Assembly (NCBI RefSeq): GCF_041346925.1
Contig: NZ_CP166840.1
Location: forward strand, 2,044,501-2,108,500
Length of the DNA stretch: 64,000 bases
Direction of reading: 5' to 3'
DNA from: Agaribacterium sp. ZY112
GTDB lineage: Bacteria > Pseudomonadota > Gammaproteobacteria > Pseudomonadales > Cellvibrionaceae
Shown here: in pieces, positions 18,164 through 28,173 of the stretch
How the letters are laid out: each line of letters opens with the position of its first letter
Position numbering within the stretch: position 1 is the first letter of the stretch
Made by a program: the position numbers and the translations under genes
Notes under the pieces: model-generated
Databases searched by the model: none
What the model was told of the DNA's origin: nothing
The model's input: the letters and a program-made list of their open reading frames with translations, nothing else

Positions 18164-19663
18164 ATGAGCGAACAAATTGTTGCGCAAGATGAAAATAAAT
18201 TAATTGTTGAGCGCCGTGAAAAGCTAGGTGTCATACGCGAAACTGCCAAAGAAAATGGCGGCACTGCCTTCCCAAATGATTTTCGCCCAGAAAATAAAGC
18301 GCAGGATTTGCAAGATAACTACGGTAAAGCCGAAAAAGCTGAGCTAGAAGAGGCTAATAATCTCGTTAGTGTTGCCGGACGTGTTATTCGTAATCGTGGC
18401 GCATTTATAGAGCTGCAAGATGCCAGCGGACGTATTCAGTTGTACGTGACTAAGCCTGCTCGTCCGTTTGCTAAGTCTTTAGATTTGGGGGACATTATTG
18501 GCGTTAAAGGTGCACTGCATAAAAGCGGTAAAGGTGATCTTTATGTCAATTTAGAAGAGTATGTCCTGCTGACTAAGGCTTTGCGTCCTCTGCCCGACAA
18601 GCATCATGGCTTGAGCGATCAAGAAACACGTTATCGTCAGCGCTATGTTGATTTAATTGCAAACCCTGAAGTGCGTGCAACGTTTGTGCTGCGCAGTAAA
18701 ATAGTGCAGTTTATTCGTGAGTATTTAAATGGTCGTGACTTTCTAGAAGTTGAAACCCCGATGTTACAGGCTATTCCTGGTGGGGCGACTGCCCGTCCAT
18801 TTGTTACTCATCATAATGCGCTTGATATTGATATGTACTTGCGTATCGCTCCTGAGTTGTATTTAAAACGTTTGGTTGTGGGTGGCTTTGATCGTGTTTA
18901 TGAGATCAATCGTAACTTCCGAAATGAAGGTTTATCGACTCGTCATAATCCTGAGTTCACAATGCTTGAGTTCTATCAGGCCTATGCCGATTACAATGAT
19001 TTAATGGATTTGACCGAGGATATGCTGCGCAAGCTTGCTGAAAATGTGCTTGGCAATACGACGGTTGTAGCGACTAAAGCTGAAGGTGAAACAGTTGAGT
19101 ATGACTTTAATAAGCCATTTCAGCGTTTAAGTGTGTTCGACTCTATTTTACATTTCAATCCGAATTTAAGTGCGTCCGATATCGATAACATTGAATCGGC
19201 TCGCTCTGTTGCTGCGAATTTAGGTATTCCTTTAAAAGATATTTACGGCTTGGGTAAGATTCAAATTGAAATATTTGAAAAAACCGTAGAGCATCGTTTA
19301 GAGCAGCCGACGTTTATTACTAAATACCCAACCGAAGTTTCGCCTCTTGCTCGTCGTAGTGATGAAAATCCATTTGTTACTGATCGCTTTGAGTTTTTTG
19401 TTGGAGGTCGTGAAATTGCTAATGGCTTTTCTGAACTTAATGATGCGGAAGATCAAGCTGAACGCTTTCAGGCTCAGGTGGCTGAAAAAGATGCCGGCGA
19501 TGACGAGGCAATGCACTACGATGCGGATTATGTTCGTGCACTTGAATATGGTATGCCTCCTACTGCTGGTCAAGGTATTGGTATTGACCGCCTAGTGATG
19601 ATGTTGACAGATAGCCCATCGATCCGCGATGTGCTTTTGTTTCCGGCAATGCGTCCGGAATAA
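18164..19663 (+). CDS. lysS: Lysyl-tRNA synthetase, class II
   Basis: This enzyme charges tRNA-Lys. The 499 residues show an N-terminal OB-fold anticodon-binding domain (about 60-170, [12 protein letters not shown]) and the class II core: motif 2 in [15 protein letters not shown] and motif 3 in [13 protein letters not shown] 18164 (MSEQIVAQ) is chosen over an in-frame ATG at 18110 because it gives the usual length. It follows prfB by 67 bp and overlaps the ung start by one base (TAATG). Confidence 0.97.
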   Translation: MSEQIVAQDENKLIVERREKLGVIRETAKENGGTAFPNDFRPENKAQDLQDNYGKAEKAELEEANNLVSVAGRVIRNRGAFIELQDASGRIQLYVTKPARPFAKSLDLGDIIGVKGALHKSGKGDLYVNLEEYVLLTKALRPLPDKHHGLSDQETRYRQRYVDLIANPEVRATFVLRSKIVQFIREYLNGRDFLEVETPMLQAIPGGATARPFVTHHNALDIDMYLRIAPELYLKRLVVGGFDRVYEINRNFRNEGLSTRHNPEFTMLEFYQAYADYNDLMDLTEDMLRKLAENVLGNTTVVATKAEGETVEYDFNKPFQRLSVFDSILHFNPNLSASDIDNIESARSVAANLGIPLKDIYGLGKIQIEIFEKTVEHRLEQPTFITKYPTEVSPLARRSDENPFVTDRFEFFVGGREIANGFSELNDAEDQAERFQAQVAEKDAGDDEAMHYDADYVRALEYGMPPTAGQGIGIDRLVMMLTDSPSIRDVLLFPAMRPE

Positions 19664-20349
19664 TGACGAATCGACCTGTAAAGCTTGAGCAAAGTTGGTT
19701 AAACGAAATAGGGCAAGAGTTCGATTTGCCCTATATGCAAGCTTTGCGTCAGTTTTTACAGCAGGAGAAAGCAAAAGGGAAAAACATTTACCCCTCCGGT
19801 AGTGATATTTTTAACGCTTTAAATAGTACGCCTTTTGATAGAGTGAAGCTGGTTATTCTTGGTCAGGATCCTTATCACGGGCCGGGGCAGGCACATGGCC
19901 TTTCTTTTTCTGTCCCCCGTGGTATTGCTACACCACCTTCCTTGCAGAACATCTTTAAAGAGCAGCAGCGTAGTTTAAATTTGGCTATTCCTAGTCATGG
20001 TTGTTTGCAGAGCTGGGCTGATCAAGGGGTCTTGTTGTTAAATGCAACCCTAACGGTTGAGCGGGCAAATGCAGGTTCGCACCAGCGTAAAGGTTGGGAG
20101 CAGTTTACAGATGCAGTTGTCGCTGCCTTAAACGCTAAGCGTAATAATGTAGTTTATTTACTCTGGGGGGCTTACGCGCAGAAGAAGGGGCGGGTGATTG
20201 ATGCCGCTCGTAACTTGGTGCTTAAGTCACCACACCCCTCACCGCTATCGGCTCATCGAGGTTTTATTGGTAATGACCATTTTGTTGTTGCAAATAATTA
20301 TTTGCAGGAAAAAGGTTTGAGCCCAATAAATTGGGCTCTGCCAGAATAA
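19663..20349 (+). CDS. ung: Uracil-DNA glycosylase, family 1
   Basis: It removes uracil from DNA to start base-excision repair. The 228 residues carry the catalytic [18 protein letters not shown] motif (water-activating Asp) and the DNA-intercalation loop [11 protein letters not shown]. The start ATG shares its A with the lysS stop, so it is translationally coupled to lysS. It is convergent with the HDOD gene 26 bp on. Confidence 0.97.
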   Translation: MTNRPVKLEQSWLNEIGQEFDLPYMQALRQFLQQEKAKGKNIYPSGSDIFNALNSTPFDRVKLVILGQDPYHGPGQAHGLSFSVPRGIATPPSLQNIFKEQQRSLNLAIPSHGCLQSWADQGVLLLNATLTVERANAGSHQRKGWEQFTDAVVAALNAKRNNVVYLLWGAYAQKKGRVIDAARNLVLKSPHPSPLSAHRGFIGNDHFVVANNYLQEKGLSPINWALPE

Positions 20350-20375
20350 TCGATGTGGCTTTGGCCATTTTAAGT

Positions 20376-21209
20376 TTAAGAGAATAGCTGCATAGCGGCT
20401 TCCATTTCTTCGCTTAAATCTTCAGCTTCCGTATCTTCGATATCGTAGTCTAGGCCCAGACGTGAAAAAGCTTTGACGCTGGAGTAGTCAATGCTGGCTA
20501 CTCGGCTACTGCCGGCCCAAAGTTGCAACATGGCAACGGTGACAATGTCGGCGTAGTCGGGGCTGCTTTTTTCTTTTTCAAAATCTAAATGATCAATTGG
20601 CACCATGCGTAATTCTTGAGGAAATTCCCAAGAGCTTAGAATTTTTACTCCAATGATGGGGTGAATGGCATTAATCACCATATCTAGATTAATACTGTCG
20701 CGTAATAGTGCAGGGTTTTCTTCTGCGTAAGAGAGTATCGGCAATATACCTATTTGGAAAACAAGGCCTGCAAGTGTGGCTTGGTCGGGCCTTAATTTGG
20801 TGTAGTGCTTACATAGAACATGGCAGATGCCAGCAATTTCACTGGATGAGGCCCAAACATCTCGCATTCTTTTATCAATATGGTCGGAGGTTGCTTGGAA
20901 CATTTGCTCCATCGCTAGACCCGTTGCAAGATTGGCCGTGCTTTCCATGCCTAAACGAGAAAGCGCCATGTTCAGATCTTCAATTTCACGTGGGGCTCGA
21001 AATAGTGGGCTGTTAGCGACTTTAATAATGCGAGCTGTGAGCGCAGCATCGTGGCCTATCACTTTACCTAGGTCCATGATCGATGCGTTACTGTCTTCAG
21101 ATACTTCACGCACCTTAAGTGCCATTTCTGGCATGGTGGGCAGAACGAGTTTGTCGCTATCGATCAGCTCTATAATTTCCTGCGCAACCTTGTCTGCGAG
21201 TGCGTTCAT
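20376..21209 (-). CDS. HDOD domain signalling protein
   Basis: The 277-residue protein consists mainly of an HDOD domain (about 15-215): LPTMPEMALKVREV, then the DAALTARIIKVANSPLF motif typical of this HD-superfamily branch that lacks the metal-binding HD residues. HDOD proteins serve in signalling, often with c-di-GMP or chemotaxis systems, and are not thought to be hydrolases. The C-terminal 50 residues are acidic. ATG 21209 has GGGAGA upstream. Its partner is not evident from the neighbours. Confidence 0.85.
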   Translation of the reverse strand: MNALADKVAQEIIELIDSDKLVLPTMPEMALKVREVSEDSNASIMDLGKVIGHDAALTARIIKVANSPLFRAPREIEDLNMALSRLGMESTANLATGLAMEQMFQATSDHIDKRMRDVWASSSEIAGICHVLCKHYTKLRPDQATLAGLVFQIGILPILSYAEENPALLRDSINLDMVINAIHPIIGVKILSSWEFPQELRMVPIDHLDFEKEKSSPDYADIVTVAMLQLWAGSSRVASIDYSSVKAFSRLGLDYDIEDTEAEDLSEEMEAAMQLFS

Positions 21210-21271
21210 TTAAGTCTCCCTGAGTGGTTATTATTGGCAAACAGCAGGGAGCCTTCGCTCACTTGCTTAGC

Positions 21272-22168
21272 TTAAGGTATAGCATAGGGCAGCTGATGCC
21301 ATTGGACTTTTTGCAGGCCTTTGTCACATGATTCTATGCTGATGTCATTGCTTTCATAGCTGCTGTCATTGCATAAACAGAGCAGCCAAGTGCGCTCTTT
21401 AGTTGTATATGATTGAACGCTAGCTCCGACTTTTTTTCTGTCCTTATCTATTAGCGCGGCTTTATTTTGCAGTTTGCTTGGGGCGCAGCTTGCAAGGCGT
21501 AGATGTTTTTTAAGTTGGCCACGGTAGTGAAGGCGGGCAATCACTTCTTGTCCGGTGTAGCAGCCTTTCTTAAAGTTAACGGCGCCGATTAGATCGTAGT
21601 TCAGCTCTTGGGGCAGGAATTCTTCACTTTGGCCTTCTCTCAGCTCTGCTAAACCTTCTTGCAGTAATACAAGGGGCCAAAATTCGGTATCTTCCGTTTG
21701 AGCTTGTAGCTTATTTACCAGTTGTTGCTCAGCGCTCTTGTCAATCCAGAGTTCAGCGCATTCTTCGTTGAGCATATGCCAGCACTCGCTCGTAAGTTCT
21801 AGCTCGCGCTCTAGTCGTTCTTGAAGCTGCTCACCTTTAAAGGCGATGCAGTTCAGTTCAGTTTCCACGCTGAGTGTGACTTTTGAAAAAAGCATGTATT
21901 TTTTTAGCGCGGCAATGGCAATATCACTGATCTCGCGATGAACTCGTATCAGGTAGTCATTGTTTATGCGCTTGATATAAAAACTGCTAATCATGCGACC
22001 TTTGACATTGCAGTGCGCTGCAAAGCTGCCTTGTTCACTGAGTTTTACTACGTCTGCGCTAAGTTGGCCCTGTAAGAAGCTCGCGGCATCGGGGCCGCTA
22101 AAACGCACAATTTGGTACTGTGGCAGTGGGCTGTAGGTAAGAGAGGGCTGTTTTTGCTGACTTTGCAT
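21272..22168 (-). CDS. ygfZ: Folate-binding protein YgfZ (iron-sulfur cluster maintenance)
   Basis: YgfZ is a tetrahydrofolate-dependent, GcvT-like protein needed for the activity of some Fe-S enzymes. The 298-residue sequence has the diagnostic motif KGCYTGQEVIAR (the Cys is essential in E. coli) and an N-terminal FSGPDAASFLQGQLSADV. It is divergent from sdhE across about 100 bp, the same pairing found in E. coli and pseudomonads; both genes serve respiratory Fe-S/flavin enzymes. Confidence 0.93.
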   Translation of the reverse strand: MQSQQKQPSLTYSPLPQYQIVRFSGPDAASFLQGQLSADVVKLSEQGSFAAHCNVKGRMISSFYIKRINNDYLIRVHREISDIAIAALKKYMLFSKVTLSVETELNCIAFKGEQLQERLERELELTSECWHMLNEECAELWIDKSAEQQLVNKLQAQTEDTEFWPLVLLQEGLAELREGQSEEFLPQELNYDLIGAVNFKKGCYTGQEVIARLHYRGQLKKHLRLASCAPSKLQNKAALIDKDRKKVGASVQSYTTKERTWLLCLCNDSSYESNDISIESCDKGLQKVQWHQLPYAIP

Positions 22169-22233
22169 AAGAGTTCTTTGCTTGGCGTGGTGCTATAGCT
22201 TACTGAGGGCTAGGGAAACTGCCAAGCCTTGGC

Positions 22234-22239
22234 TATAAT
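22234..22239 (+). promoter_or_regulatory. Consensus -10 upstream of sdhE
   Basis: A perfect TATAAT lies 27 bp before the sdhE ATG. The -35 region at the expected distance (TAGGGA) is poor, so it may depend on an activator or be incidental. Confidence 0.35.
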
Positions 22240-22266
22240 CCCGCCTCCTTGAAAAGAGTTACGATT

Positions 22267-22521
22267 ATGGATCTTCACCGCTTACGCTGGGCCAGCCGTA
22301 GAGGTATGTTGGAGCTGGACTTGGTTCTACTGCCCTTTGTTGAAAATGTTTATAGCACTTTAGATGAGGCCGAACAGCTGCGCTTTGACAATCTTTTAGA
22401 GTGCGAAGATACAGAGTTGTTTGCTTGGTTTCTTGGTAAAGATGTGCCTGAAGATGCAGATCATAAGCGTATCGTTGATATTATCTTAAGTCACACTGGT
22501 ATAAGGGGAGAGACCACTTAA
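22267..22521 (+). CDS. sdhE: FAD assembly factor SdhE
   Basis: SdhE (YgfY) promotes covalent flavinylation of succinate dehydrogenase. The 84-residue product has the RWASRRGMLELDLVL motif containing the conserved RGxxE, and the YSTLDEAEQLRF helix. ATG 22267 is preferred to an upstream in-frame TTG because AAGAG lies 8 nt before it. The stop lies inside a hairpin (GGGGAGA with TCTCCCC, about 22505-22528) that lacks a T-run, so termination there is uncertain. Confidence 0.93.
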   Translation: MDLHRLRWASRRGMLELDLVLLPFVENVYSTLDEAEQLRFDNLLECEDTELFAWFLGKDVPEDADHKRIVDIILSHTGIRGETT

Positions 22522-22566
22522 TCTCCCCCTTCATGTTTGTCGTCTTAGAAGTAGGTTAAGATCTTA

Positions 22567-24171
22567 TTAGTCTATAGCTACAATTTGGCGCTGACCGGAG
22601 AAGTTGCTCGGCATTAAAATCGTGTCTTGAGCAATAGCGGAGGCGCTGGGGTAGTCGAGTGAATAGTGCAGGCCTCGGCTTTCTTTTCGCTGGCTTGCAG
22701 AACGAATAATTAATTCGGCTACCACGGCTAAGTTACGCAGCTCAATCAGGTCATTGCTGACTTTGTAGTGGCTGTAGTATTCCTCAATTTCTTTTTGCAG
22801 TAGTTTAATTCGGTGAGTTGCACGCTCAAGTCGTTTGTGAGTACGTACTATGCCTACATAGTCCCACATAAAACGGCGTAGCTCATCCCAGTTGTGTGAG
22901 ATAACCACGTCTTCATCTGAATCTGTCACCTGGCTATCATCCCAGGGCGCGGCTTCTTGCGGCTCGGGAAGCTCATCAATGCAGCTGGTGATATCCAGTG
23001 CGGCAGAATGTGCATAGACAATGCATTCAAGCAGGGAGTTGCTGGCCATACGATTGGCCCCGTGCAAGCCTGTAAATGAGCACTCACCAATCGCGTAAAG
23101 GCCGTCTAGGTCGGTGCGGCCTTGGTCATCAACCATGATTCCGCCGCAGGTGTAGTGTGCCGCAGGTACGACAGGGATGCCTTCGTTGGCGATATCAATA
23201 CCAAATTGAGCACAGCGCTTCATGGCTGTTGGAAAGTGCTGCTCAAGAAACTCACGAGGTTTGTGGCTGATATCTAGGTAAACGCAGTCGCTTCCAAGAC
23301 GCTTCATCTCGTGGTCGATGGCTCGAGCGACAACATCGCGAGGAGCCAGCTCGGCAAGCTCATGGAAGTTATGCATAAAACGACTGCCATCTGGCAGGCG
23401 TAACTTTGCACCTTCGCCGCGCAAAGCTTCTGTAACAAGGTAGGATTTGGCTTTGGGGTGGTAAAGGCAGGTAGGGTGGAACTGATTAAATTCCATATTG
23501 GCTACTCGACACCCTGCTCGCCAAGCCATTGCGATGCCATCACCGCTGGCGCCGTCGGGATTGGAGGTATAAAGGTAAACTTTGCTGGCTCCACCGGTTG
23601 CAAGCACGACGGTCTTAGCGCTAAAGCGCTCTACACAATCTTTTTCTCTGTTAAAGACATAGGCGCCACTACAGCGGTAGCGTTGTGTGTCAGCGCTTGC
23701 TTCTTTGCAAAGATCGAGTGCGACATGGTTAGCAAAGATACTTATGTTCTCTGCTGCCAAAGCGGCGCTACCTAAAGAGCGGTGTACGGCTTTACCTGTG
23801 GCGTCAGCGCTGTGGATAATACGGCGGTGACTGTGCCCACCTTCTCTAGTTAGGTGGTAGCCTTGTTCTTCTTTGGTAAAATCAACACCGAGGTCGATAA
23901 GCCACTCAATAGCGGCTTTACTATTTTTGACTGTAAACTCAACGGCGTCACGGTGGCAAAGCCCGCCGCCTGCAGCCAGAGTATCTTCAACATGAGCTTC
24001 GATACTGTCTTGATCATCAAGTACGGCGGCAATACCGCCTTGAGCGTACCAAGTGGAGCCTTCTTTGATCTCGCCCTTACTTAGAACCGCAATAGAAAGG
24101 TGTTTGGGCAAGCTGAGCGCTAAACTTAAGCCTGCGGCACCACTGCCAATAACAAGTACATCAAAGTTCAA
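22567..24171 (-). CDS. nadB: L-aspartate oxidase
   Basis: This is the first step of NAD synthesis: FAD-dependent oxidation of aspartate to iminoaspartate. The 534 residues show the FAD-binding [15 protein letters not shown] at the N-terminus, the flavin/substrate region [13 protein letters not shown], and the catalytic-domain motifs of the succinate dehydrogenase/fumarate reductase flavoprotein family ([16 protein letters not shown]). The start is TTG 24171 with AAGGAA 6 nt upstream; an earlier in-frame TTG at 24198 lacks such a site. It is divergent from rpoE, a placement shared by E. coli and Pseudomonas. Confidence 0.95.
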   Translation of the reverse strand: MNFDVLVIGSGAAGLSLALSLPKHLSIAVLSKGEIKEGSTWYAQGGIAAVLDDQDSIEAHVEDTLAAGGGLCHRDAVEFTVKNSKAAIEWLIDLGVDFTKEEQGYHLTREGGHSHRRIIHSADATGKAVHRSLGSAALAAENISIFANHVALDLCKEASADTQRYRCSGAYVFNREKDCVERFSAKTVVLATGGASKVYLYTSNPDGASGDGIAMAWRAGCRVANMEFNQFHPTCLYHPKAKSYLVTEALRGEGAKLRLPDGSRFMHNFHELAELAPRDVVARAIDHEMKRLGSDCVYLDISHKPREFLEQHFPTAMKRCAQFGIDIANEGIPVVPAAHYTCGGIMVDDQGRTDLDGLYAIGECSFTGLHGANRMASNSLLECIVYAHSAALDITSCIDELPEPQEAAPWDDSQVTDSDEDVVISHNWDELRRFMWDYVGIVRTHKRLERATHRIKLLQKEIEEYYSHYKVSNDLIELRNLAVVAELIIRSASQRKESRGLHYSLDYPSASAIAQDTILMPSNFSGQRQIVAID

Positions 24172-24205
24172 GACGGTTTCCTTGGTATAGAAGAACAAAG
24201 TCGCG

Positions 24206-24211
24206 ATTATA
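24206..24211 (-). promoter_or_regulatory. Consensus -10 of nadB
   Basis: TATAAT on the minus strand, 34 bp before the chosen TTG start. No convincing -35 is seen at 16-18 bp. Confidence 0.35.
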
Positions 24212-24251
24212 GCCTGTCACGTAAGCCTTTGCTCCTATGGCCGCTATATTT

Positions 24252-24278
24252 GAACTTTGTAGCCTGTTTGGCGTCAAA
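24252..24278 (+). promoter_or_regulatory. Sigma-E autoregulatory promoter of rpoE
   Basis: GAACTT (24252-24257), a 16-bp spacer and TCAAA (24274-24278) fit the sigma-E/AlgU consensus. It lies about 110 bp before the sigma factor's own start, as expected for the well-known rpoE/algU autoregulation. Confidence 0.72.
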
Positions 24279-24387
24279 AATTGCATGATAATAAATGGGT
24301 CTTAAGTCCTATTGTGTTTCACGCATTCCTTTCGTGTCTCACAACTGGCACAATGCGGCCTTTTACTCTCTGGGCATGGAGCGGTCA

Positions 24388-24972
24388 ATGACAGCGCAAG
24401 CTGTACAAGCATCTGATAAAGACCTCGTCGCCAAAGTTCAACAGGGCGATAAGCGAGCCTTTGACTTATTGGTACTTAAATATCAGCACAAAGTTTTGAG
24501 TATTGTGGGACGTTATGTTTCCGATGCATCGGAAGCGCATGACGTCGCGCAAGAAGCGTTTATTAAAGCCTATCGTGCGATTGGAAATTTTCGTGGGGAT
24601 AGCGCCTTTTATACTTGGATCTATCGTATTGCGATTAACACAGCAAAAAATTACTTGGTTAGTCGTGGGCGCCGCCCCCCTGCAAGTGATGTTGACGCTG
24701 GCGAGGCTGAGGCGTATTCGGGGGGCGATGTCTTACATGATAACGCCTCTCCAGAGCAACAAATCGCTAGGGATCAGCTTGAGCAGGCTGTGTTTACGGC
24801 AATTAAAGCGCTGCCAGAGGAATTGAGAGCAGCGGTGAGTTTACGTGAGCTTGATGGCTTGAGTTACGAAGAAATTGCAGACGTAATGAGCTGTCCTGTT
24901 GGTACCGTTCGTTCACGTATCTTCAGGGCTCGAGATGCTATAGAAAAACATATTGCTGAATATGTGAATTAA
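24388..24972 (+). CDS. rpoE: RNA polymerase sigma-E factor (RpoE/AlgU)
   Basis: This extracytoplasmic-function sigma factor governs envelope stress. The 194 residues are very close in pattern to AlgU: region 2 with QQGDKRAFDLLVLKYQHKV, DVAQEAFIKAYRA and FYTWIYRIAINTAKN, and region 4 with LDGLSYEEIADVM and PVGTVRSRIFRARDAI. ATG 24388 has GGAG 6 nt upstream; the longer frame from 24295 would read through the 5' leader. It is followed by its anti-sigma gene after 164 bp and preceded by its own sigma-E-type promoter. Confidence 0.96.
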   Translation: MTAQAVQASDKDLVAKVQQGDKRAFDLLVLKYQHKVLSIVGRYVSDASEAHDVAQEAFIKAYRAIGNFRGDSAFYTWIYRIAINTAKNYLVSRGRRPPASDVDAGEAEAYSGGDVLHDNASPEQQIARDQLEQAVFTAIKALPEELRAAVSLRELDGLSYEEIADVMSCPVGTVRSRIFRARDAIEKHIAEYVN

Positions 24973-25136
24973 ATGTGAATTTTAGGGAACTCTAGGAAAA
25001 ATTCTTAGTCTGACCCTTTAAGAGATAACTGGCTTGATTAAATACGCCAGGTCGTTAACCGAAGCCCCTGTTGCTGCAACGTCTGCAGAGAATGTGGCTG
25101 TAAGCGAATTAGCTTGTAGAGTATATAGGTCTATGT

Positions 25137-25796
25137 ATGAGCGATACACACAATAGCCCCCATGAATCTGTCAGGGAGTCCCTCTCGGCCTTGCTGGATG
25201 ATGAACACAGTGAATTAGACTTGCGTCGTATATTAAAAGGCGCAGAGGTCGATGATGAGGTTGTCAATACATGGCAGCGCTACGGTGTGATCCGTCAAAC
25301 TCTACAAAAACAGGAGTGCTTTACTGAGCGCTCGTTGTTAGATGGTGTACGAGATGCCATTAAACATGATGAGGCCCCGGTTGTTGTCGCTCCACAATCG
25401 CGTTGGCAGCAATGGGCTGGTAAAGTTGCAGTTGCTGCATGTGTTACTTTTGCATTTTTATTTGGTAGTAACTATTGGCAAGGTAGTGAGCAGGAAGCTT
25501 CTGCCGCTTTGGCTTCCGGTGCGGTGAATTCCAATGGTGCGGCTGTGCCTAGTGGTTTTGAATTACCTCCTCTACAAGCTCGTACAGTAAGCGCTGGCGC
25601 AGACACCACATCGTATGGTTCACCTGCTTATGGTTCGCCTGCCTACGGGGCTGTATCTTATGGCTCTGAATTACCTGCGGATCACATCCAAATTCAAACT
25701 CGCGCAGCGCTTCATGAATACCTAATGCAAAACCCGGAGCTTCGCGCTCAGTTACATCGTATGCTGCAGCAGTCTCAAGCTGAGGCTCAGCGCTAA
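25137..25796 (+). CDS. rseA: Anti-sigma-E factor RseA (MucA)
   Basis: It holds RpoE at the inner membrane until DegS/AlgW and RseP cut it. The 219 residues have an N-terminal sigma-binding domain (ESLSALLDDEHSELDLRRIL, then WQRYGVIRQTL), one membrane span at about 95-112, and a periplasmic tail. The tail carries a low-complexity stretch at 159-178 with repeated YGSPA units, then an ordered C-terminal helix rich in Gln. rseC starts 8 bp downstream; no rseB lies between. The regulated proteolysis partner RseP is encoded at 57.4 kb in this window. Confidence 0.9.
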   Translation: MSDTHNSPHESVRESLSALLDDEHSELDLRRILKGAEVDDEVVNTWQRYGVIRQTLQKQECFTERSLLDGVRDAIKHDEAPVVVAPQSRWQQWAGKVAVAACVTFAFLFGSNYWQGSEQEASAALASGAVNSNGAAVPSGFELPPLQARTVSAGADTTSYGSPAYGSPAYGAVSYGSELPADHIQIQTRAALHEYLMQNPELRAQLHRMLQQSQAEAQR

Positions 25797-25804
25797 GGGC
25801 TATT

Positions 25805-26236
25805 GTGCTAACCGAAAATGGCCGTGTGCTGGCGGTCGAAGATGATGGTTTATGGGTTGAGACACTGCAACAGAGTGCTTGCGCCCAATGCTCGGCTCGC
25901 AGTGGTTGTGGGCAGAAGCTTCTGGGTGAAGCGTTAATGCCCAATATGACCTCGGTCAAGGCGTATTTTTCTGAGCCGCCGACACGTATTTTCCGTGTCG
26001 GAGAACAGGTAGATATAGGTATTGCTGAGCATGCTTTATTAACGGCAACCTTGTTGGCTTACCTTGTTCCCTTGCTTGCGCTGCTTTTCGGGGCCGGTGT
26101 GTTTCAGTTTGTTTTTGCTTCTGAGTGGCTGAGTCTTGTTGGTGCTTTGTTTGGCTTAGCCGTTGGTGGATTACTGGTTCGGGCCCATGCGCGCCGCAAT
26201 AGATCCAACCCTCTTTTTCATCCGGTTGTGCTTTAG
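25805..26236 (+). CDS. rseC: RseC/MucC inner membrane protein
   Basis: This small membrane protein is of the SoxR-reducing/RseC family. It has 143 residues with the N-terminal cysteine cluster ACAQCSARSGCG (CxxC-x5-C) and two membrane helices (about 78-96 and 102-122). In E. coli RseC is a minor positive modulator of sigma-E and takes part in SoxR reduction. The start is GTG 25805 with AAGGG 5 nt upstream, overlapping the end of rseA's stop region, so expression is coupled to the anti-sigma gene. Confidence 0.9.
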   Translation: MLTENGRVLAVEDDGLWVETLQQSACAQCSARSGCGQKLLGEALMPNMTSVKAYFSEPPTRIFRVGEQVDIGIAEHALLTATLLAYLVPLLALLFGAGVFQFVFASEWLSLVGALFGLAVGGLLVRAHARRNRSNPLFHPVVL

Positions 26237-26359
26237 TCTCAGTTGTCTGCAGCTTCGATAGCTTGCCCCCCTTAAATCATGTAGACTTCGCGGCATTCAG
26301 GCGCACCATGTGGTGTCAGCTATATCCTTATTTTTGCCCAATTCAAGTAGAACTTAGTA

Positions 26360-28159
26360 GTGTCAGATCTCAGTCATATACGTAACTTTTCCATCATTGC
26401 CCACATCGATCACGGTAAGTCGACACTTGCTGATCGTTTCATTCAATACTGTGGTGGTTTAACTGCGCGCGAGATGGAAGCTCAAGTGCTCGACTCTATG
26501 GATATTGAGCGTGAACGTGGTATTACCATTAAGGCTCAGAGCGTCACGCTTGAGTATAAAGCTCGTGATGGCAAGGCCTATCAGCTGAACTTTATTGATA
26601 CCCCAGGGCATGTTGATTTTAGTTATGAGGTAAGCCGCTCACTGGCTGCTTGTGAAGGTGCTTTGCTTGTTGTCGATGCTGCACAGGGCGTTGAGGCGCA
26701 ATCGGTGGCGAATTGTTATACTGCTATTGAGCAAGACCTTGAGGTCATTCCTGTACTTAACAAGATCGATTTACCACAGGCTGAACCTGAGCGTGTGAGC
26801 CAAGAGATCGAAGAAATCATTGGCATTGATGCCATGGATGCCGTGACTTGTAGTGCCAAAACGGGTTTAGGTATCGAGGATGTTCTAGAGCGTCTCGTTG
26901 CTGAAATCCCTTCACCTGAAGGTGATTATGACGCCCCTATGCAAGCATTAATTATCGATTCTTGGTTTGATAATTACTTAGGTGTTGTGTCATTAGTGCG
27001 TGTTACTCAGGGCGAGTTGAAAAAGGGCGAGAAAATCGTATCTAAGTCCATTGGCAAGGCTCATGTCGTTGATATTGTTGGTGTTTTTACGCCAAAGCGT
27101 GAAGATACTGGAGTCTTGCGAGCAGGTGAGGTTGGTTTTGTTGTTGCCGGTATTAAAGATATTCACGGCGCGCCTGTCGGTGATACTTTGGTGCATGCTG
27201 CTAACCCTGATGTAGAAGCGCTGCCTGGTTTTCAGAAAGTTAAACCTCAAGTTTATGCGGGGCTCTTCCCGGTCAGTTCGGATGACTACGAAGGTTTTCG
27301 TGATGCTTTGCAAAAACTCACCCTAAACGATGCCTCTTTATTTTATGAGCCTGAAAGTTCGGATGCCTTAGGCTTTGGTTTTCGTTGTGGTTTCCTTGGC
27401 ATGTTGCACATGGAGATCATCCAAGAGCGCTTGGAGCGAGAGTATGATCTCGATCTTATTACTACTGCGCCAACGGTTGTTTTCCAAGTGCTAACCAATG
27501 ATGGTGAAGAGGTTTATGTTGATAACCCTTCTAAACTACCTGAGCTTGGTTCTATCCAAGAAATGCGTGAGCCGGTTGCCGATGTTAATATTCTGGTTCC
27601 TCAAGACTATCTTGGCTCAGTAATTACTTTGTGTGTTGAGCGCCGTGGTGTGCAAGTCGATATGCAGTATATTGGTGGTCAGGTTGCCGTTCATTATGAG
27701 TTGCCAATGAACGAAGTGGTGATGGACTTTTTTGATAGGCTCAAATCGGTGAGTCGTGGTTTTGCCTCTCTCGATTACAGCTTTGCTCGATTCCAAGCTG
27801 CCAAGCTGGTGCGTCTTGATATCTTGATTAACTCTGAACGAGTTGATGCTCTGGCCGTTATTGTTCACCGTGATAACGCTCACTATAAAGGTCGCGCCCT
27901 AGTTGAAAAAATGAAAGAACTTATTCCTAGGCAGATGTTTGATGTAGCAATTCAAGCCGCTATTGGTGGCCAAATTGTAGCTCGTTCAACAGTAAAAGCC
28001 CTGCGTAAGAACGTAACCGCCAAGTGTTATGGTGGCGACGTAAGCCGTAAGAAAAAGCTGCTAGAGAAGCAAAAAGCAGGTAAAAAACGTATGAAGCAAG
28101 TAGGCAAGGTAGAAATACCACAAGATGCTTTTCTTGCTGTGCTTAAAACAGATAGCTAA
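26360..28159 (+). CDS. lepA: Elongation factor 4 (LepA)
   Basis: This translational GTPase acts on stalled or incompletely initiated ribosomes. The 599 residues include the G1 motif [13 protein letters not shown], the G2 [23 protein letters not shown]-like domains and the LepA-specific C-terminal domain ([20 protein letters not shown]). The start is GTG 26360. It begins the conserved lepA-lepB block after rseC with a 123-bp gap and is followed by lepB after 14 bp. Confidence 0.98.
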   Translation: MSDLSHIRNFSIIAHIDHGKSTLADRFIQYCGGLTAREMEAQVLDSMDIERERGITIKAQSVTLEYKARDGKAYQLNFIDTPGHVDFSYEVSRSLAACEGALLVVDAAQGVEAQSVANCYTAIEQDLEVIPVLNKIDLPQAEPERVSQEIEEIIGIDAMDAVTCSAKTGLGIEDVLERLVAEIPSPEGDYDAPMQALIIDSWFDNYLGVVSLVRVTQGELKKGEKIVSKSIGKAHVVDIVGVFTPKREDTGVLRAGEVGFVVAGIKDIHGAPVGDTLVHAANPDVEALPGFQKVKPQVYAGLFPVSSDDYEGFRDALQKLTLNDASLFYEPESSDALGFGFRCGFLGMLHMEIIQERLEREYDLDLITTAPTVVFQVLTNDGEEVYVDNPSKLPELGSIQEMREPVADVNILVPQDYLGSVITLCVERRGVQVDMQYIGGQVAVHYELPMNEVVMDFFDRLKSVSRGFASLDYSFARFQAAKLVRLDILINSERVDALAVIVHRDNAHYKGRALVEKMKELIPRQMFDVAIQAAIGGQIVARSTVKALRKNVTAKCYGGDVSRKKKLLEKQKAGKKRMKQVGKVEIPQDAFLAVLKTDS

Positions 28160-28173
28160 AGGCACCTTAATAT

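Noticed and set aside
22505..22530. Hairpin at the sdhE stop as terminator
   Set aside because: The 7-bp stem has a 10-nt loop and no T-run. Kept only as a note under sdhE.
25549..25959. 136-codon open frame antisense to rseA-rseC
   Set aside because: Covers the ends of two genuine coupled genes and looks like translated noise.
26350..26378. GAACTT just before lepA as another sigma-E promoter
   Set aside because: The only TCnnA (TCATA) is 18 bp away and would start transcription inside the gene, after its GTG. Not within the accepted spacing.
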